A DNA stretch of 59,932 nt from Burkholderiales bacterium (GCA_003963005.1 RXJW01000144.1:1-59932), one strand, 5' to 3'; shown: positions 35,669 through 46,494, counted from the first letter of the stretch. The notes: generated from the letters alone by a model not told the origin. Made by a program: numbers and translations.

Positions 35669-38626
35669 TCACTTGAACTTGTAGCTCGCCGAGACCGTGT
35701 AATAGCGACCATACGGGTTGTGCAGGCCCGAGTTGTAGCCCAGTTGGCCGCCTGCCGGGTCGTACGGCGCCTTCTCGTCGGTGAAGTTCTGGATGTTGAC
35801 CGACAACACCATGTCCTTGAAGCCCGTGTAGGTGTAGCCCACATCGAACGTCAGCCACTTGCTCATTGCGCAGCCCGGGTAACGGTTGATGTAGAGATCA
35901 CGCCCATTGGTGGCGGTCGGCGCGGCACCCAGCACATTGCGGCTCACGACGCTGTCGAAGTTCGTGCCGCCGTAGTGGCAGGTACGACCCGAGAAGGTCT
36001 GCGGCACCACCGGGTTCGCGCCCGGCAGGTTGGTGCCGTCGAACTGACGGATGAAGGAGATGCCACTGACATAGTTGGCCGCGAACAGGATGCTGCTGGC
36101 TCCCACGTCGAAGGTCGACGTCGCACGGAACTTCACGCGCGGGATGTCCGGCGCCGAGGTGGAGAAGTCGGCGATGCCACCACGGGTACCCACGAGGTTG
36201 TAGGCCTTGAAGCCAGGCTGCTCGGCGCGCTCGTACTTCAGCACGTAGTTGCCGTTGATCGCATTGGTCCACTTGAAACCATCGGCGCGCGTGACGATCT
36301 TGGCCTCGAAGTCCAGGCCCGAGGTCATCGTGCTGCCTTGGTTCAGCCACGGCGTGAAGATGTTCAGCAGCGGGCCGGTACCCGCCACGCCGTTGAGCAG
36401 CAGGGCCGGGTTCGTGTCACGCACCAGCGAGCCCGCCGGGTAGCTGGCCGGGTTGTCGATGATCGACTGGCCGCTGGCCAGGGCCACTTCGCCATTCTTG
36501 CGGATGCGGTAGTAGCCCAGCAGCAGGTCGATGTCCTTGGTCGGGCTGATGACGATGCCCAGCGAGCTGCTGTAGGAGTTTTCGGGCTTCAGGTTGGGGT
36601 TGAAGCCACCCACGCCAGAAATGCTCTTGCTGCAGTCGGTGGCGTCAGCACCGGGCTTCGGGGTCGGCGGCGTCGCTTCCAGATTGCAGCGGATCGGGTC
36701 CCGCAGGCCATTGAGGAAGTACTGCGCGCCGCCCGGCGTCACCTGCGACACGGCCGGGGCCCGGAAGCCTTCGGAATAGCTGCCTCGCACCAGGATCATG
36801 TCGTTGGCCTGCCACTTGGCACCGAACTTCGGCACGAAGTTGGTCTTGATGCCGGGGTACTTGTCCACGCGGCCCGCCAGGCTCAGCTCCAGGCTCTTGA
36901 TGACCGGGGCCAGCACTTCGACGAAGCCCGATTGCACGTTGCGCGAGCCCTTGACGAAGGTGTTGGCGATGCCAAACACGTTGCCGGTCGCGTTTTCCGG
37001 ATCGGGGATCAGGTTGATCGACTCGCGCCGCAGTTCGATACCGCCGGCCAGGCCGATCGGGCCGCCGGGCAGTTGGCCGATCTCGGTGCTGGCCTTCAGA
37101 TCCCATTGGAGGATCTGGTTGCTGCCGGTGTTGAGGATCGGCGTGGACAGCTGAGGGTCGGCGGCGATGGACGCCAGCGAGCGGTTCGTGCCGCCGAACT
37201 GCGGGCCGAGCATCTGGCGAAGCACCGGCAGACGCAGGAAGCCGAAGGAGTACTCGTCGCGCTGGACCTTGTGCCAGGTCACGGCGCTGTCCCAGTCGAT
37301 GTCGGTGCCGATGGTGCCGCGCAGACCGGCCACCGCGCGGTAGCTCTTGTTGGTCAGGTCATTGCCACCCGGCACGCTCGGGAAGCGCATCTGGACCGCG
37401 GCACGGGCGTTGGTGAACGGATTGTCGGGGTGGCCGATTTCCAGGATCGGCTGGAAGGAGCCCGCGGCACCGCCCAGGTTCAGCACGGCGAAGGAGTTGG
37501 CCGTCCCGCTGATGGTGCGAGGCGCAGCCAGGTACTGGCGCTTGCTGCGGGCGAAGCCCAGCTCGGCGAAGCCCGTGATGTTCTCGGACACTTTCAGCGT
37601 ACCGCGGCCGAGCGCGCTCACGTCACTGCCGGGGTTCTGCATTTCCTGGAACTGCTCCAGGTTGTAGTTGCAGAACGTGCGATTGGCCAGCGCCCCGGTG
37701 GTGATGCCGTAGACGTCGCTCGTCGTGTTGGTGATCTTCTGCGAGTCGGGACAGGTGGCGGCCGTCACCATGTTGGCCGGGTTGGTCTGCGGGAAGCTCT
37801 TGCTGCCGGGCGCGGACTCACGGGTGAACCACGGCACATCGTTGTACAGGAAGCTTCCGTAGGGGTTGCGGCGCAGGTTGATCGCGCGGTAATCGGCAGC
37901 CTGGATGTCCTTGTCGGTCTTGTTGCCGACCATGCTCCGGCCCTTGTGGGTGAAGTCCAGGCCGACCATCACGTTGAAGCCGTCGGTCACGAAGTTCCCG
38001 AAGCCCCCCGACGCGCTGAAGGTCTGGCGCTTGTACTCGTTCTCGTCGTTGGCGCCGACGAGCACCTTGGCTTCCAGACCCTGGTAGTTGTTCTTCAGGA
38101 TGAAGTTCACGACGCCGGCCACGGCGTCGGAGCCGTAAATGGCGGAGCCGCCGTCCTTGAACACTTCGATGCGCTCGATCGCCGAGGTCGGGATCGCGTT
38201 CAGGTCATAGAGCGTCGAGGTGCCGTTGTTCGGGTTGGCATAGGCCGAAGGCGCCATGCGACGGCCGTTGATCAGCACCAGGGTCGACGTAGCGCCCAGG
38301 TTGCGCAGCGACACGGTCGACACGCCGCGCGAGAAGCCGTTCTGGGTGGCCGTATCGCTGTAGCCATCGTTGCCCACGGCCGGGACCATCTTCATGATCT
38401 CCAGCGCCGTGCGGGCGCCGCTGGCCTGGATTTCCTTGGACGTGATCACGTCCACCGGCGAGCTGGTTTCCTTGGAGATGCGGCGGATGTTCGAACCCGT
38501 GACTTCCACTCGCTCGAGTTGGTTCGGCGCGGGCGCGGTCTGCGCGGCCGCCTGCACGCAATAGGCCTGTGCGGCCAGTGCGGTCAGCGTGATCGCCACT
38601 GTTTTCATCGGTGCGGAACGTTTCAT
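35669..38626 (-). CDS. TonB-dependent outer-membrane receptor
   Basis: About 985 residues from the ATG at 38626 (MKRSAPMKTVAITLTAL), with signal peptide to about residue 32 (VQAAAQ). A longer frame to 38770 crosses the leader region. The plug domain has ERVEVTGSNIRR (TonB-box-proximal), SSPVDVITSKEIQASGA, LVLINGRRMAPSAYA and GGSAIYGSDAVAGVVNFILKNN. A 22-strand barrel follows and ends in the aromatic YTVSASYKFK. It resembles large receptors of Xanthomonas and Caulobacter that take up carbohydrates or peptides rather than classic siderophore receptors, but no ligand can be read. No TonB or regulator gene is adjacent. Confidence 0.92.
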   Translation of the reverse strand: MKRSAPMKTVAITLTALAAQAYCVQAAAQTAPAPNQLERVEVTGSNIRRISKETSSPVDVITSKEIQASGARTALEIMKMVPAVGNDGYSDTATQNGFSRGVSTVSLRNLGATSTLVLINGRRMAPSAYANPNNGTSTLYDLNAIPTSAIERIEVFKDGGSAIYGSDAVAGVVNFILKNNYQGLEAKVLVGANDENEYKRQTFSASGGFGNFVTDGFNVMVGLDFTHKGRSMVGNKTDKDIQAADYRAINLRRNPYGSFLYNDVPWFTRESAPGSKSFPQTNPANMVTAATCPDSQKITNTTSDVYGITTGALANRTFCNYNLEQFQEMQNPGSDVSALGRGTLKVSENITGFAELGFARSKRQYLAAPRTISGTANSFAVLNLGGAAGSFQPILEIGHPDNPFTNARAAVQMRFPSVPGGNDLTNKSYRAVAGLRGTIGTDIDWDSAVTWHKVQRDEYSFGFLRLPVLRQMLGPQFGGTNRSLASIAADPQLSTPILNTGSNQILQWDLKASTEIGQLPGGPIGLAGGIELRRESINLIPDPENATGNVFGIANTFVKGSRNVQSGFVEVLAPVIKSLELSLAGRVDKYPGIKTNFVPKFGAKWQANDMILVRGSYSEGFRAPAVSQVTPGGAQYFLNGLRDPIRCNLEATPPTPKPGADATDCSKSISGVGGFNPNLKPENSYSSSLGIVISPTKDIDLLLGYYRIRKNGEVALASGQSIIDNPASYPAGSLVRDTNPALLLNGVAGTGPLLNIFTPWLNQGSTMTSGLDFEAKIVTRADGFKWTNAINGNYVLKYERAEQPGFKAYNLVGTRGGIADFSTSAPDIPRVKFRATSTFDVGASSILFAANYVSGISFIRQFDGTNLPGANPVVPQTFSGRTCHYGGTNFDSVVSRNVLGAAPTATNGRDLYINRYPGCAMSKWLTFDVGYTYTGFKDMVLSVNIQNFTDEKAPYDPAGGQLGYNSGLHNPYGRYYTVSASYKFK

Positions 38627-38673
38627 GGGTGTGAAGGGGGAGTGAACAAAAGTGGTGAAAGTTTCCGCACGAC

Positions 38674-38697
38674 TGCCTATGTCCCCACAGATAGGCA
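38674..38697. promoter_or_regulatory. Seven-base dyad in the TonB-receptor leader
   Basis: TGCCTAT and ATAGGCA form a perfect dyad around a ten-base centre (GTCCCCACAG). It lies 48 bases upstream of the receptor ATG, in a 304-bp gap that holds no gene. It could be an operator for a dimeric repressor or an mRNA hairpin. The rest of the gap (38700-38930) shows nothing I recognise. Confidence 0.4.
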
Positions 38698-38930
38698 TGC
38701 CCCCTTGACAAGGCTTTACACCAGCCAACAAGTTCGACGGACTGGTCACATGGGCCTTGAGCCAGGGCAAGCCGTGAAGTCCGGCACGGTCACCGTGACG
38801 AATGGCACCTGGCTGCGCCGAGGCAAGGCGCCTGCTGGCCGTCCCCCGCCGGGAGGCAATCGTTGTCGAGCGACAACAGATAACCGCGCAGGGTCTCCGG
38901 GAATCCTGCGCAGTGCGACCGGGCGTTGCG

Positions 38931-41264
38931 CTAACCGAACAACGGCAGGGCGCGACGGCGCTCGCCGGTGAGCGCGAACCAGGCGTTGGCCAGGGCCGGC
39001 GCCACGGGCGGCGTGCCGGGCTCGCCGACGCCGGTCGGCGGGCCGTCGTTCGGCACGAAGTAGGTCTCGATGGCCGGGCACTGGGCGAGCGTCAGCAGCG
39101 GCTGATCAGGGAAGTTCTTCTGCCGGACTTCACTGCCGACCACGTCGATGCGGCCGTACAGCGCGGCGGTCAGCCCGAAGACGATGCCGCTTTCCATCTG
39201 CCGCGCCACCACCGCCGGGTTGACCACCGTGCCGCAGTCCAGCGCGCAGACGACGCGGCGCACACGCGGCTGGCCGCCCTGCTTCGTCACCTCCACCACC
39301 TGCGCCACGATGCTGCCGAAGCTCTCGTGCAGCGCCACGCCGCGGGCCACGCCAGCGGGCAGCGGCTGTCCCCAGCCGGCCGCTTCGGCTGCCCGCTTGA
39401 GCACAGCCGCGTGGCGGGGCAAGCCGTCGAGCAAGGCCAGCCGGTAGGCCACCGGGTCCGCCCCGGCGGCATGTGCCAGTTCATCGATGAAGCTCTCGAT
39501 GAAGAAGGCGTGATGCGAATGCCCCACCGCGCGCCAGGACCCGACCGGCACGCCGCTGTACGTGGCCACATGCGCCACGCGCAGGGCCGGCACCGCGTAG
39601 GGCAGGTCGAACAGACCTTCGGACGCGGTCTTGTCGGGGGCATCCTGCGGCGCCGTCAGCGCGGCTGCGGCGCGGCTGTCGGGGAAGCCGTTGCGCGTCA
39701 GCACCTCGATCAGGCCCGAGACCTTCGGCACGATGCGCGAGAGCCAGCGGGGCACGAGCGCGTCACCCGCGTTCGTGATGGCCAGGGCCACCGGCTTGCC
39801 GGCGGCGTCCAGCCCCGCCTGCAGCACGGCTGCACCGGCCGGGCGGTAGAAGTCGTGCGTCATGTCCTCCTCGCGCGACCACACCAGCTGCACCGGCGCG
39901 CCGCCGCACTCCAGCGCCACGCGGGCCGCCTGGGCGATGAAGTCCACCTCCAGTCGGCGCCCGAAGCCGCCGCCCAGGTAGGTGACCTGCACCGTGACCG
40001 CCGACTCGGGCAGGCCGAGCACGCGGGCTGCCGCCTCCCGCGCGGCACCCGGCACCTGCGTGGGCGCCCAGACGGTCGCGGTGCCCTCGCGCACCTGCAC
40101 CGTGCAGTTCATCGGCTCCATCGTCACATGGGCGAGGTAGGGGGCCGTGTAGACCGCCTGGAGCTGGCGGGACGCGCCCTGCAGGCCGGCCTTGACGTCA
40201 CCGTCGCTGCGGAAGGCGAATCCTTCTCCGGCCTGGTGGGCCGCCTGTGCCGTGCTCGCCAGTTGCCGCAGGATGGCGTCCGAATCCACGGTGCCGTTCG
40301 GCGGCGACTGCCAGTCCACGTCCAGCGCGCGGGCTGCCTGCTGGGCGTGCCAGGTGGTGCGGGCCACGACGGCATACCCCGCCGTCGACCCCGCCAGCGG
40401 GCCGAGCGACACGAGCCGGAGCACGCCCGGCATGGCCAGCACCTGTGCCAGGTTGCGCACCGGGCCGATGCCGCCACCCAGCATCGGGCAGTGCCGCACC
40501 GCGGCGAACACCTGGCCGGGCTGTCGCACATCGAGCCCGAAACGCGCCTGGCCGTTGACCTTGCCCGCCAGGTCGATGCGCGGCAGCGCCTGGCCGATCT
40601 GGCGCCACTGCGCCGGCGGCTTGGTCGCCACCTCACCCGGCGGCGTGAGCGCGGCCTGCGCCGCCACCTCACCGTAATGGCCGAGCGCGCCACTGGCGTG
40701 GTGGACGATGCCGTCCTTCACGGTCAGCTCCGCCACCGGCAGCTTGTGCTTGAGTGCCATCGCCCCCAGCAACTGCGCCCGCGCCGTGGCGGCGGCCAGC
40801 CGCAGCGGCTCCCAGGCATCGGCCATGCTGGACGAGCCGCCCGTCAGATTGATGCCCAGCTCGCGCGCCACGCGCACCGTGGCCCAGTGGGCGATGCGCT
40901 CGGGCAAGTGACCTTGGTCGCGCGGGCCGAAGGGCATGTTGCCGACCATGGTCGCCACGTTGCCGTAGAGGCTGTCGTGCCCGGCGGCCGTGAGCCGCAC
41001 GGTGCGCAGCGGCACGTCCAGCTCCTCCGCGACGAGCTGGGCCAGGCCCGTGTGCACGCCCTGCCCCATTTCGCTGCGGTTCATGGCCAGCACGACCTGC
41101 CCGTCGGCGGCGATCTTGATCCAGCCGTTCAGCGCCACCTCGCCGTCCACGACCGGCAGCGTGTTCGCATGCCCCAACCGGGAGCGCGGCGGCAGCGTGC
41201 CCCAGCCGACGACCAGCGCACCCGCCAGGCCAGCCCCCGACAGCAACCAGGTGCGGCGCCTCAT
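38931..41264 (-). CDS. Molybdopterin-binding subunit of an IorB-type exported aldehyde/N-heterocycle dehydrogenase
   Basis: A 777-residue large subunit of the xanthine oxidase family, isoquinoline 1-oxidoreductase type. The N-terminus ([21 protein letters not shown]) looks like a Tat signal, so the enzyme probably acts in the periplasm. [49 protein letters not shown] and the catalytic Glu748 in [18 protein letters not shown] are intact. It overlaps the 2Fe-2S subunit by four bases (ATGA). No FAD subunit is coupled, as usual for this type, which passes electrons to cytochromes. No cytochrome gene is adjacent. Confidence 0.92.
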   Translation of the reverse strand: MRRRTWLLSGAGLAGALVVGWGTLPPRSRLGHANTLPVVDGEVALNGWIKIAADGQVVLAMNRSEMGQGVHTGLAQLVAEELDVPLRTVRLTAAGHDSLYGNVATMVGNMPFGPRDQGHLPERIAHWATVRVARELGINLTGGSSSMADAWEPLRLAAATARAQLLGAMALKHKLPVAELTVKDGIVHHASGALGHYGEVAAQAALTPPGEVATKPPAQWRQIGQALPRIDLAGKVNGQARFGLDVRQPGQVFAAVRHCPMLGGGIGPVRNLAQVLAMPGVLRLVSLGPLAGSTAGYAVVARTTWHAQQAARALDVDWQSPPNGTVDSDAILRQLASTAQAAHQAGEGFAFRSDGDVKAGLQGASRQLQAVYTAPYLAHVTMEPMNCTVQVREGTATVWAPTQVPGAAREAAARVLGLPESAVTVQVTYLGGGFGRRLEVDFIAQAARVALECGGAPVQLVWSREEDMTHDFYRPAGAAVLQAGLDAAGKPVALAITNAGDALVPRWLSRIVPKVSGLIEVLTRNGFPDSRAAAALTAPQDAPDKTASEGLFDLPYAVPALRVAHVATYSGVPVGSWRAVGHSHHAFFIESFIDELAHAAGADPVAYRLALLDGLPRHAAVLKRAAEAAGWGQPLPAGVARGVALHESFGSIVAQVVEVTKQGGQPRVRRVVCALDCGTVVNPAVVARQMESGIVFGLTAALYGRIDVVGSEVRQKNFPDQPLLTLAQCPAIETYFVPNDGPPTGVGEPGTPPVAPALANAWFALTGERRRALPLFG

Positions 41265-41725
41265 GCCTTCATCCCCTTGGCAGCCTGCTTGATGGCGGCC
41301 CGCACATGCGGGTAGGTGCCGCAGCGGCAGAGATTGGTCAGGGCGGCGTCGATGTCGGCATCACTGGGATCGCGATTCCTGGCGAGCAGCGCGGCGGCGG
41401 CCATCAGCATGCCGCTCTGGCAGTAGCCACACTGCGGCACCTGCTCGGCCAGCCACGCGAGTTGAAGCGCGTGGGGGCCTTCGGCCGAGGCCAGTCCTTC
41501 GATGGTGGTGACCGCCTTGCCGGCGCAGGCGCCCAGCGGCGTCACGCAGGACCGCACGGCCTGGCCGTCCAGGTGCACCGTGCAGGCGCCGCAGGCGGCG
41601 ACACCGCAGCCGAACTTGGTGCCGGTCAGGTGGAGCCCGTCGCGCAGGGCCCAGAGCAGGGGCATGGCGGGGTCGCTCGCAATCTCGGGCAGGGCCACGA
41701 GCTGGCCATTCACTTTCAGATCCAT
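41261..41725 (-). CDS. 2Fe-2S subunit of the IorA-type molybdenum hydroxylase
   Basis: About 154 residues from the ATG at 41725. The first cluster uses Cys40, Cys45, Cys48 and Cys60 ([17 protein letters not shown]...SC). The second uses Cys99, Cys102, Cys133 and Cys135 ([18 protein letters not shown]). The partner large subunit starts within its stop codon. It carries electrons from the Mo site and has no signal peptide; it is presumably exported bound to the Tat-tagged large subunit. Confidence 0.94.
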   Translation of the reverse strand: MDLKVNGQLVALPEIASDPAMPLLWALRDGLHLTGTKFGCGVAACGACTVHLDGQAVRSCVTPLGACAGKAVTTIEGLASAEGPHALQLAWLAEQVPQCGYCQSGMLMAAAALLARNRDPSDADIDAALTNLCRCGTYPHVRAAIKQAAKGMKA

Positions 41726-41787
41726 CGGCGGGTCATCTCGCACAGACAGGGCGCGCCAGGATAGCTGCCCGCGGCGAAAATGGCGGC

Positions 41788-42456
41788 ATGACCTCGCCTC
41801 AAGCTGCAACAGCGCCCGAGCTGCTGTTCGCCCTCCTGCCCGACAGCGGCATTGCCCCCGACGGCCCCGACACGCTCGCGCCGCTGGCCAATGCGCTGGC
41901 CGCGCAGTACCCGAAGGCCCTCGTGCTGCACCTGCACCCGCCGCTGCGCGACGGCGAGGGCCGCTGCCGATGGTGGCCGGGCGAAGGGCCCGACCCGGAC
42001 GGCGTCAACGCCGCGATCCCGCAGCTCATCGAGCGCCTGCGCTTCGAGGCGCGCCGGCACGACCTGCCCTGGCAGCGCGTGGCCATCGCGGGCGTGGGCG
42101 ACGGCGCTCTGCTGGCGCTGGAGGCCGTGCAGGCCGAACCGGCGCTGGTGGGCCGCGTGCTGGCGTTCGCGGGCGGCTACCTCGCGCGCCCGGAAGCGGC
42201 GCCGCAGGATGTGTGCGTGCACCTGCTGCACGGCATCGCCGACCAGCGCTTCCCGTACCGCCACGTGGTGGACGCCGCCCAGGCGCTGGTGGATCTGGGC
42301 GCCGACGTGACGGCCGACCTGCTGCCCCACATCGACCACAGCCTGCACCCGGCGCTCATCGACAAGGCGATGGAGCAGTTGCGCACCTTCATCCCGGCAC
42401 GGCTGTGGCGGGAGGCGCTGATCGCCGCGCAGGAGAACGAGCGGCCGGTGGGCTGA
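41788..42456 (+). CDS. Esterase-fold (YpfH-like) protein lacking the nucleophile serine
   Basis: A 222-residue alpha/beta-hydrolase of the carboxylesterase/phospholipase type related to YpfH. The first strand and oxyanion loop are recognisable ([14 protein letters not shown]). The nucleophile elbow, normally GFSQGA, reads [11 protein letters not shown], so Ser is replaced by Gly. The acid and base seem kept ([15 protein letters not shown] and PHIDHSLHP). Unless another residue has taken over, this should be a non-hydrolytic protein. It is divergent from the IorAB operon and convergent with a small unknown gene. Confidence 0.75.
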   Translation: MTSPQAATAPELLFALLPDSGIAPDGPDTLAPLANALAAQYPKALVLHLHPPLRDGEGRCRWWPGEGPDPDGVNAAIPQLIERLRFEARRHDLPWQRVAIAGVGDGALLALEAVQAEPALVGRVLAFAGGYLARPEAAPQDVCVHLLHGIADQRFPYRHVVDAAQALVDLGADVTADLLPHIDHSLHPALIDKAMEQLRTFIPARLWREALIAAQENERPVG

Positions 42457-42460
42457 GCCC

Positions 42461-42739
42461 TCAGACGCGCAGGCGCTGGGCCTCGGCAGGCGCGCGCAGC
42501 GGCCAGACGCCCGGGATGCGCAGCGGCCCGACCAGCGGCCCGACCATCGCCGCCCAGCAGCGGATGGTCGTCTCGCCGACGAGCACGCCGGTGGTGAAGG
42601 CCTGGCGCTCCGCACGCTCGCGACGGGCCACCGGCCCGGCCGTGGCGCGGTGGATCGACTCCCGCAGCTCGGTCAGTGCCGGTACATGCTCGATGCCCGC
42701 GGAGCGACGGGGGCAGGACAAGGGCGAAAGTGCTGGCAT
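42461..42739 (-). CDS. Small hypothetical protein
   Basis: About 92 residues from the ATG at 42739; an in-frame ATG at 42805 would add a Pro/His-rich stretch. The chain has a charged helical start (ALTELRESIHRATAGPVARRERAERQAF) and then a hydrophobic part with TTIRCWAAMVGPLVGPLRIPGVWPL. Composition is protein-like, and the stop lies 4 bp from the convergent esterase gene. No family is recognised. The 150 bp upstream to coxM hold nothing clear. Confidence 0.45.
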   Translation of the reverse strand: MPALSPLSCPRRSAGIEHVPALTELRESIHRATAGPVARRERAERQAFTTGVLVGETTIRCWAAMVGPLVGPLRIPGVWPLRAPAEAQRLRV

Positions 42740-42889
42740 GGTGCAGTGCGGCGGGGCCGTGTCGGGTGGATGGGCGCCATCGTGCCCAGCCCCTCCGGCC
42801 GCCACCAGCTTCTGCGACGAACAGGCCCACCCGGGCCTCGAAAGGCCCCGGCGCGGGCGCGAGTCATACCCTGCTTCTGGGGAGGTCGA

Positions 42890-43657
42890 TCACGCCCCGG
42901 CCACCGCGCGGGCGGCCAGCTCCGGGATCAGCGCCGCGCGGTAGGCTGCGGTGCCGTGCAGGTCGGTGTTCAGGCCCTCGGCGCTCAACGTCACGGCGCG
43001 CGCGGCGGCCGGGCTCCAGTCGCGGCCGAGCGCCTGTTCCAGCTCCGTGCAGCGGAAGACCCCCGCTCCGGCGCCGGTCACGGCCACCCGCACTCCGTGG
43101 TCGAAGCGCGCCACGAACACCCCCACCAGCGAGAAGCGCGACGCCGGCTGCTTGAACTTCTGCCAGCCCGCCGCCTTCGGTACGGGGAAGCTCACGGCCG
43201 TGATCAGCTCGCCTTCCTGCAGCGCCGTCGTGAACAGGCCCTGGAAGAAGTCGTCCGCGGCGATCGTGCGGCTGGCCGTGTGGACGGTGGCGCCGAGCGC
43301 CAGCGTGGCCGCCGGGTAGCAGGCTGCCGGGTCGTTGTTGGCCAGGCTCCCGCCGATCGTGCCGACGTTGCGCACCTGCCGGTCGCCGATGCGGCCCGCC
43401 AGGTCGGCCAGTGCCGGAATGGCCTGTTTCACCTCGGGCGAGGCGGCAACGGTGGCATGCGTCGTGGCCGCGCCGATGCGCACGGTGCCACCGGCCACGC
43501 TGATGCCCTGCAGCTCGGGCAGCCGGCGCACGTCCAGCAGGCCCTCGGGCGCGGCCAGGCCCAGCTTGATGGCGCCGAGCAGGCTCTGCCCGCCGGCGAG
43601 GAACTTGTCGTCCGGCCCCAGGCGGGCGGCAACGGAGGAGGCAGTCTGGTAGTTCAT
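42890..43657 (-). CDS. coxM: FAD-binding subunit of a CoxM-type molybdenum hydroxylase
   Basis: About 255 residues from the ATG at 43657; the coxL stop lies 11 bases beyond this start, so the frames overlap slightly. The flavin motifs are FLAGGQSLLGAIKLGLAAP and RQVRNVGTIGGSLANNDPA. It is the third gene in coxS-coxL-coxM order. It moves electrons from the iron-sulfur clusters to a quinone or other acceptor. The C-terminal CO_deh_flav_C region is present but short. The symbol reflects homology only. Confidence 0.9.
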   Translation of the reverse strand: MNYQTASSVAARLGPDDKFLAGGQSLLGAIKLGLAAPEGLLDVRRLPELQGISVAGGTVRIGAATTHATVAASPEVKQAIPALADLAGRIGDRQVRNVGTIGGSLANNDPAACYPAATLALGATVHTASRTIAADDFFQGLFTTALQEGELITAVSFPVPKAAGWQKFKQPASRFSLVGVFVARFDHGVRVAVTGAGAGVFRCTELEQALGRDWSPAAARAVTLSAEGLNTDLHGTAAYRAALIPELAARAVAGA

Positions 43658-43668
43658 CGTCGTCTCCC

Positions 43669-46023
43669 TCAGGCCTTGGCCTGCATCGCCGTCCACACCG
43701 TGCAGGGCGTGGCGGGCATGGGCAGGTCCTTGACGCCGATGGCGTCGCAGATCGCATTGATGACGGCCGCCGGCGAGCCGATCGCGCCAGCCTCGCCGCA
43801 GCCCTTCACGCCCAGCGGGTTGTGCGTGCAGGGGGTGCCGCTGGCGGTCTGCACGTTGAAGCTGGGCAGGTCGTCGGCGCGGGGCATGGCGTAGTCCATG
43901 TAGCTGCCGGTGAGCAACTGGCCGCTGTCGGGGTCGTAGATGCCGTGCTCCAGCAGCGCCTGCCCGATGCCCTGCGCCAGGCCGCCGTGCACCTGCCCCT
44001 CGACGATCATCGGGTTGACGATGTTGCCAAAGTCGTCCACCGCGCTGAAGCGGTCGATGCGCACGACGCCGGTGGCCGGATCCACCTCCACCTCGCAGAC
44101 ATAGCTGCCGGCGGGGTAGGTGAAGTTGGTCGGGTCGTAGAAGGCGTTCTCGTTCAAGCCGGGCTCCAGCTTGTCCAGCGGATAGTTGTGCGGCACGTAG
44201 GCGGTGAGGGACACCTGCGCGAAGGGCACGGCGCGGTCGGTGCCGGCGATGCGGTACTCGCCGTTCTTGAACTCGATGTCGCCTTCGCTGGCTTCCAGCA
44301 GGTGGGCCGCGATCTTGCGGCCCTTGGCGATGACCTTGTCGACCGCCTTCACGATGGCCGTGCCGCCGACCGACAGCGAGCGGCTGCCATAGGTGCCCAT
44401 GCCGAAGAGCACCTTGCCGGTGTCGCCATGCTGGATGTCGACGTCTTCCAGCGGGATGCCGAGCCGGTCGGCCACGACCTGGGCGAAGGTCGTCTCGTGA
44501 CCCTGGCCGTGCGAGTGGCTGCCGGTGAAGACGGTGACCTTGCCGGTCGGGTGCACCCGCACCTCGCCGGCCTCGAACAGCCCGGCGCGGGCGCCCAGCG
44601 CCCCGGCGACATTGCTCGGCGCCAGTCCGCAGGCCTCGATGTAGGTCGAGTAGCCGAGGCCGCGCTTGAGACCCTTGGATTCGCTGACGGCCTTGCGGGC
44701 CGCAAAGCCGGCGACGTCGGCGATGCGCTGCACCTGCGTGAGCGTGGCGTCGTAGTCGCCGATGTCGTAGGTCAGGCCCACCGGCGTCGCGTAGGGGAAG
44801 GTGGTGATGAAGTTGCGCCGGCGCAGCTCGGCCGGGTCGATGCCCAGCTCATGCGCCGCCGTCTCCACCAGCCGCTCGACGACGTAGGTCGCCTCCGGCC
44901 GGCCCGCGCCGCGGTAGGCGTCCACCGGCGCGGTGTTCGTGAACACGCCGGTCACCTCGGCGTAGATGCTCGGCGTCGTGTACTGGCCCGCCAGCAGCGT
45001 GGCGTACAGGATGGTCGGCACGCTGGACGCGAACGTCGACAGGTACGCGCCCAGGTTGGCGGTGGTGTGCACGCGCATGCCCACAAACCGGCCGTTGGCG
45101 TCCAGGCCCAGCTCGGCCGTCGTGACATGGTCGCGGCCATGGGCGTCGGACAGGAAGCTCTCGCTGCGCTCGGCCGTCCACTTGATCGGCCGGCCGAGCT
45201 GCTTGGCCGCCCACACCAGCGCGGTCTCCTCGGCGTACAGGAAGATCTTGGAGCCGAAGCCGCCACCCACGTCCGGCGCTACCACGCGCAGCTTGTGCTC
45301 GGGGATGCCCAGCACGAAGGCGCACATCAGCAGCCGCTCAACGTGCGGGTTCTGGTTGGCCACGTACAGCGTGTAGCTGTCGTCCGCTGGGCTGTAGCTG
45401 GCGTTGGCGGCGCGCGGCTCGATGGCGTTCGGGATGAGGCGGTTGTTGCGGAACTCCAGCCGCGTGACGTGAGCCGCGCCCGCCATCGCCGCGTCCGTCG
45501 AGGCCTTGTCGCCGCAGCCCCAGGTGTAGCAGCGGTTGTCGGGCGCCTCGTCGTGCACGCTGCCGGCATGGCCGGCGGCGGTGGCGGTGTCGGCCACTGC
45601 AGGCAGCTCTTCGTAATCGACCTCCACCAGCGCCGCTGCGGCCTTGGCTTCAGCCAGCGTCTCGGCCACGACCAGCGCCAGCGCATCGCCCACGTAGCGC
45701 ACCTTGCCGTGCGCAAGGATCGGGTGCTTGGGCTCCTTCATCGGCGTGCCGTCGAGGCTGGTGATGAGCCAGCCGCAGGGCAGGCCGCCGACGTCCTTGA
45801 AATGCTCGCCGGTGTAGACGCCCAGCACACCGGGCGCTGACGCCGCCGCGGCCGTGTCGACCCGGTTCAGCCGCGCGTGCGCATAGGCGCTGCGCACGAA
45901 GACGCCGTAGGTCTGGCGCGGCAGCACGATGTCGTCGGTGTACTGGCCGCGGCCGGTCAGGAAGCGCGCATCCTCGCGGCGCTTGACGCTCTGGCCGATG
46001 AAACCGTCCTTGGGTGCGTTCAT
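43669..46023 (-). CDS. coxL: Molybdopterin large subunit, CoxL form II-type hydroxylase
   Basis: A 784-residue catalytic subunit. VGGGFGSK at 252-259 and the catalytic Glu744 in GCGEAGAIG are intact. The active-site loop is AYRGAGR (369-375), the form II signature; genuine CO dehydrogenases carry AYRCSFR. So it is a Mo hydroxylase of unknown substrate, not a proven CO dehydrogenase. The start [20 protein letters not shown] is typical. Genes run S-L-M, also the form II order. It is cytoplasmic. The coxS stop lies three bases upstream. Confidence 0.93.
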   Translation of the reverse strand: MNAPKDGFIGQSVKRREDARFLTGRGQYTDDIVLPRQTYGVFVRSAYAHARLNRVDTAAAASAPGVLGVYTGEHFKDVGGLPCGWLITSLDGTPMKEPKHPILAHGKVRYVGDALALVVAETLAEAKAAAALVEVDYEELPAVADTATAAGHAGSVHDEAPDNRCYTWGCGDKASTDAAMAGAAHVTRLEFRNNRLIPNAIEPRAANASYSPADDSYTLYVANQNPHVERLLMCAFVLGIPEHKLRVVAPDVGGGFGSKIFLYAEETALVWAAKQLGRPIKWTAERSESFLSDAHGRDHVTTAELGLDANGRFVGMRVHTTANLGAYLSTFASSVPTILYATLLAGQYTTPSIYAEVTGVFTNTAPVDAYRGAGRPEATYVVERLVETAAHELGIDPAELRRRNFITTFPYATPVGLTYDIGDYDATLTQVQRIADVAGFAARKAVSESKGLKRGLGYSTYIEACGLAPSNVAGALGARAGLFEAGEVRVHPTGKVTVFTGSHSHGQGHETTFAQVVADRLGIPLEDVDIQHGDTGKVLFGMGTYGSRSLSVGGTAIVKAVDKVIAKGRKIAAHLLEASEGDIEFKNGEYRIAGTDRAVPFAQVSLTAYVPHNYPLDKLEPGLNENAFYDPTNFTYPAGSYVCEVEVDPATGVVRIDRFSAVDDFGNIVNPMIVEGQVHGGLAQGIGQALLEHGIYDPDSGQLLTGSYMDYAMPRADDLPSFNVQTASGTPCTHNPLGVKGCGEAGAIGSPAAVINAICDAIGVKDLPMPATPCTVWTAMQAKA

Positions 46024-46026
46024 GGT

Positions 46027-46494
46027 TCAGCTCCCCATCGCCGTCTTGCCCGCCTGCACGGCGCGCACGATGTTCTGGTAACCCGTGCAGCGGCACAGGT
46101 TGCCCTCCAGGCCCTCGCGGATGGCGGCCTCGCTGCTGCAGTCGTGGTGCTGCACCAGGTCCACCGCGCTCATCACCATGCCCGGCGTGCAGAAGCCGCA
46201 TTGCAGGCCATGGCATTCCTTGAACGCCGCCTGCATCGGGTGAAGGCTCCCGTCGGCCGCCGACAGGCCCTCGATGGTGGTGACGGTGCTGCCGTCGGCC
46301 TGCACCGCCAGCATGCTGCAGGCCTTCACGGCCCGGCCGTTGAGGTGGATGGTGCAGGCGCCGCACTGCGAGGTGTCGCAGCCGACATGGGTGCCCGTGA
46401 GGGCCAGGTCTTCGCGCAACCACTGCACCAGCAGTTGGTCGGGCGACACGTCGCGGCTGACCGCACGGCCGTTGACCGTGAGCTGGATCTTCAT
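46027..46494 (-). CDS. coxS: 2Fe-2S subunit of the CoxS-type molybdenum hydroxylase
   Basis: About 155 residues from the ATG at 46494. Plant-type cluster ligands are Cys39, Cys44, Cys47 and Cys59 ([17 protein letters not shown]). The second cluster uses Cys99, Cys102, Cys134 and Cys136 ([19 protein letters not shown]). It is first gene of the S-L-M operon and divergent from xdhC across 101 bp, which must hold both promoters. I could not fix convincing -35/-10 boxes in that gap. Confidence 0.94.
   Translation of the reverse strand: MKIQLTVNGRAVSRDVSPDQLLVQWLREDLALTGTHVGCDTSQCGACTIHLNGRAVKACSMLAVQADGSTVTTIEGLSAADGSLHPMQAAFKECHGLQCGFCTPGMVMSAVDLVQHHDCSSEAAIREGLEGNLCRCTGYQNIVRAVQAGKTAMGS

Noticed and set aside
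35720..38971. 1083-codon plus-strand open frame opposite the TonB receptor
   Set aside because: Antisense shadow of a high-GC gene; the product is rich in His, Arg and Gln with no domain, while the minus-strand receptor is unmistakable.
38802..41315. 837-codon plus-strand open frame opposite the IorB gene
   Set aside because: Antisense shadow; composition is biased and no motif is seen.
43669..46494. Calling coxSL a CO dehydrogenase
   Set aside because: The active-site loop is AYRGAGR (form II), not AYRCSFR; gene order S-L-M is also form II. The substrate is unknown.
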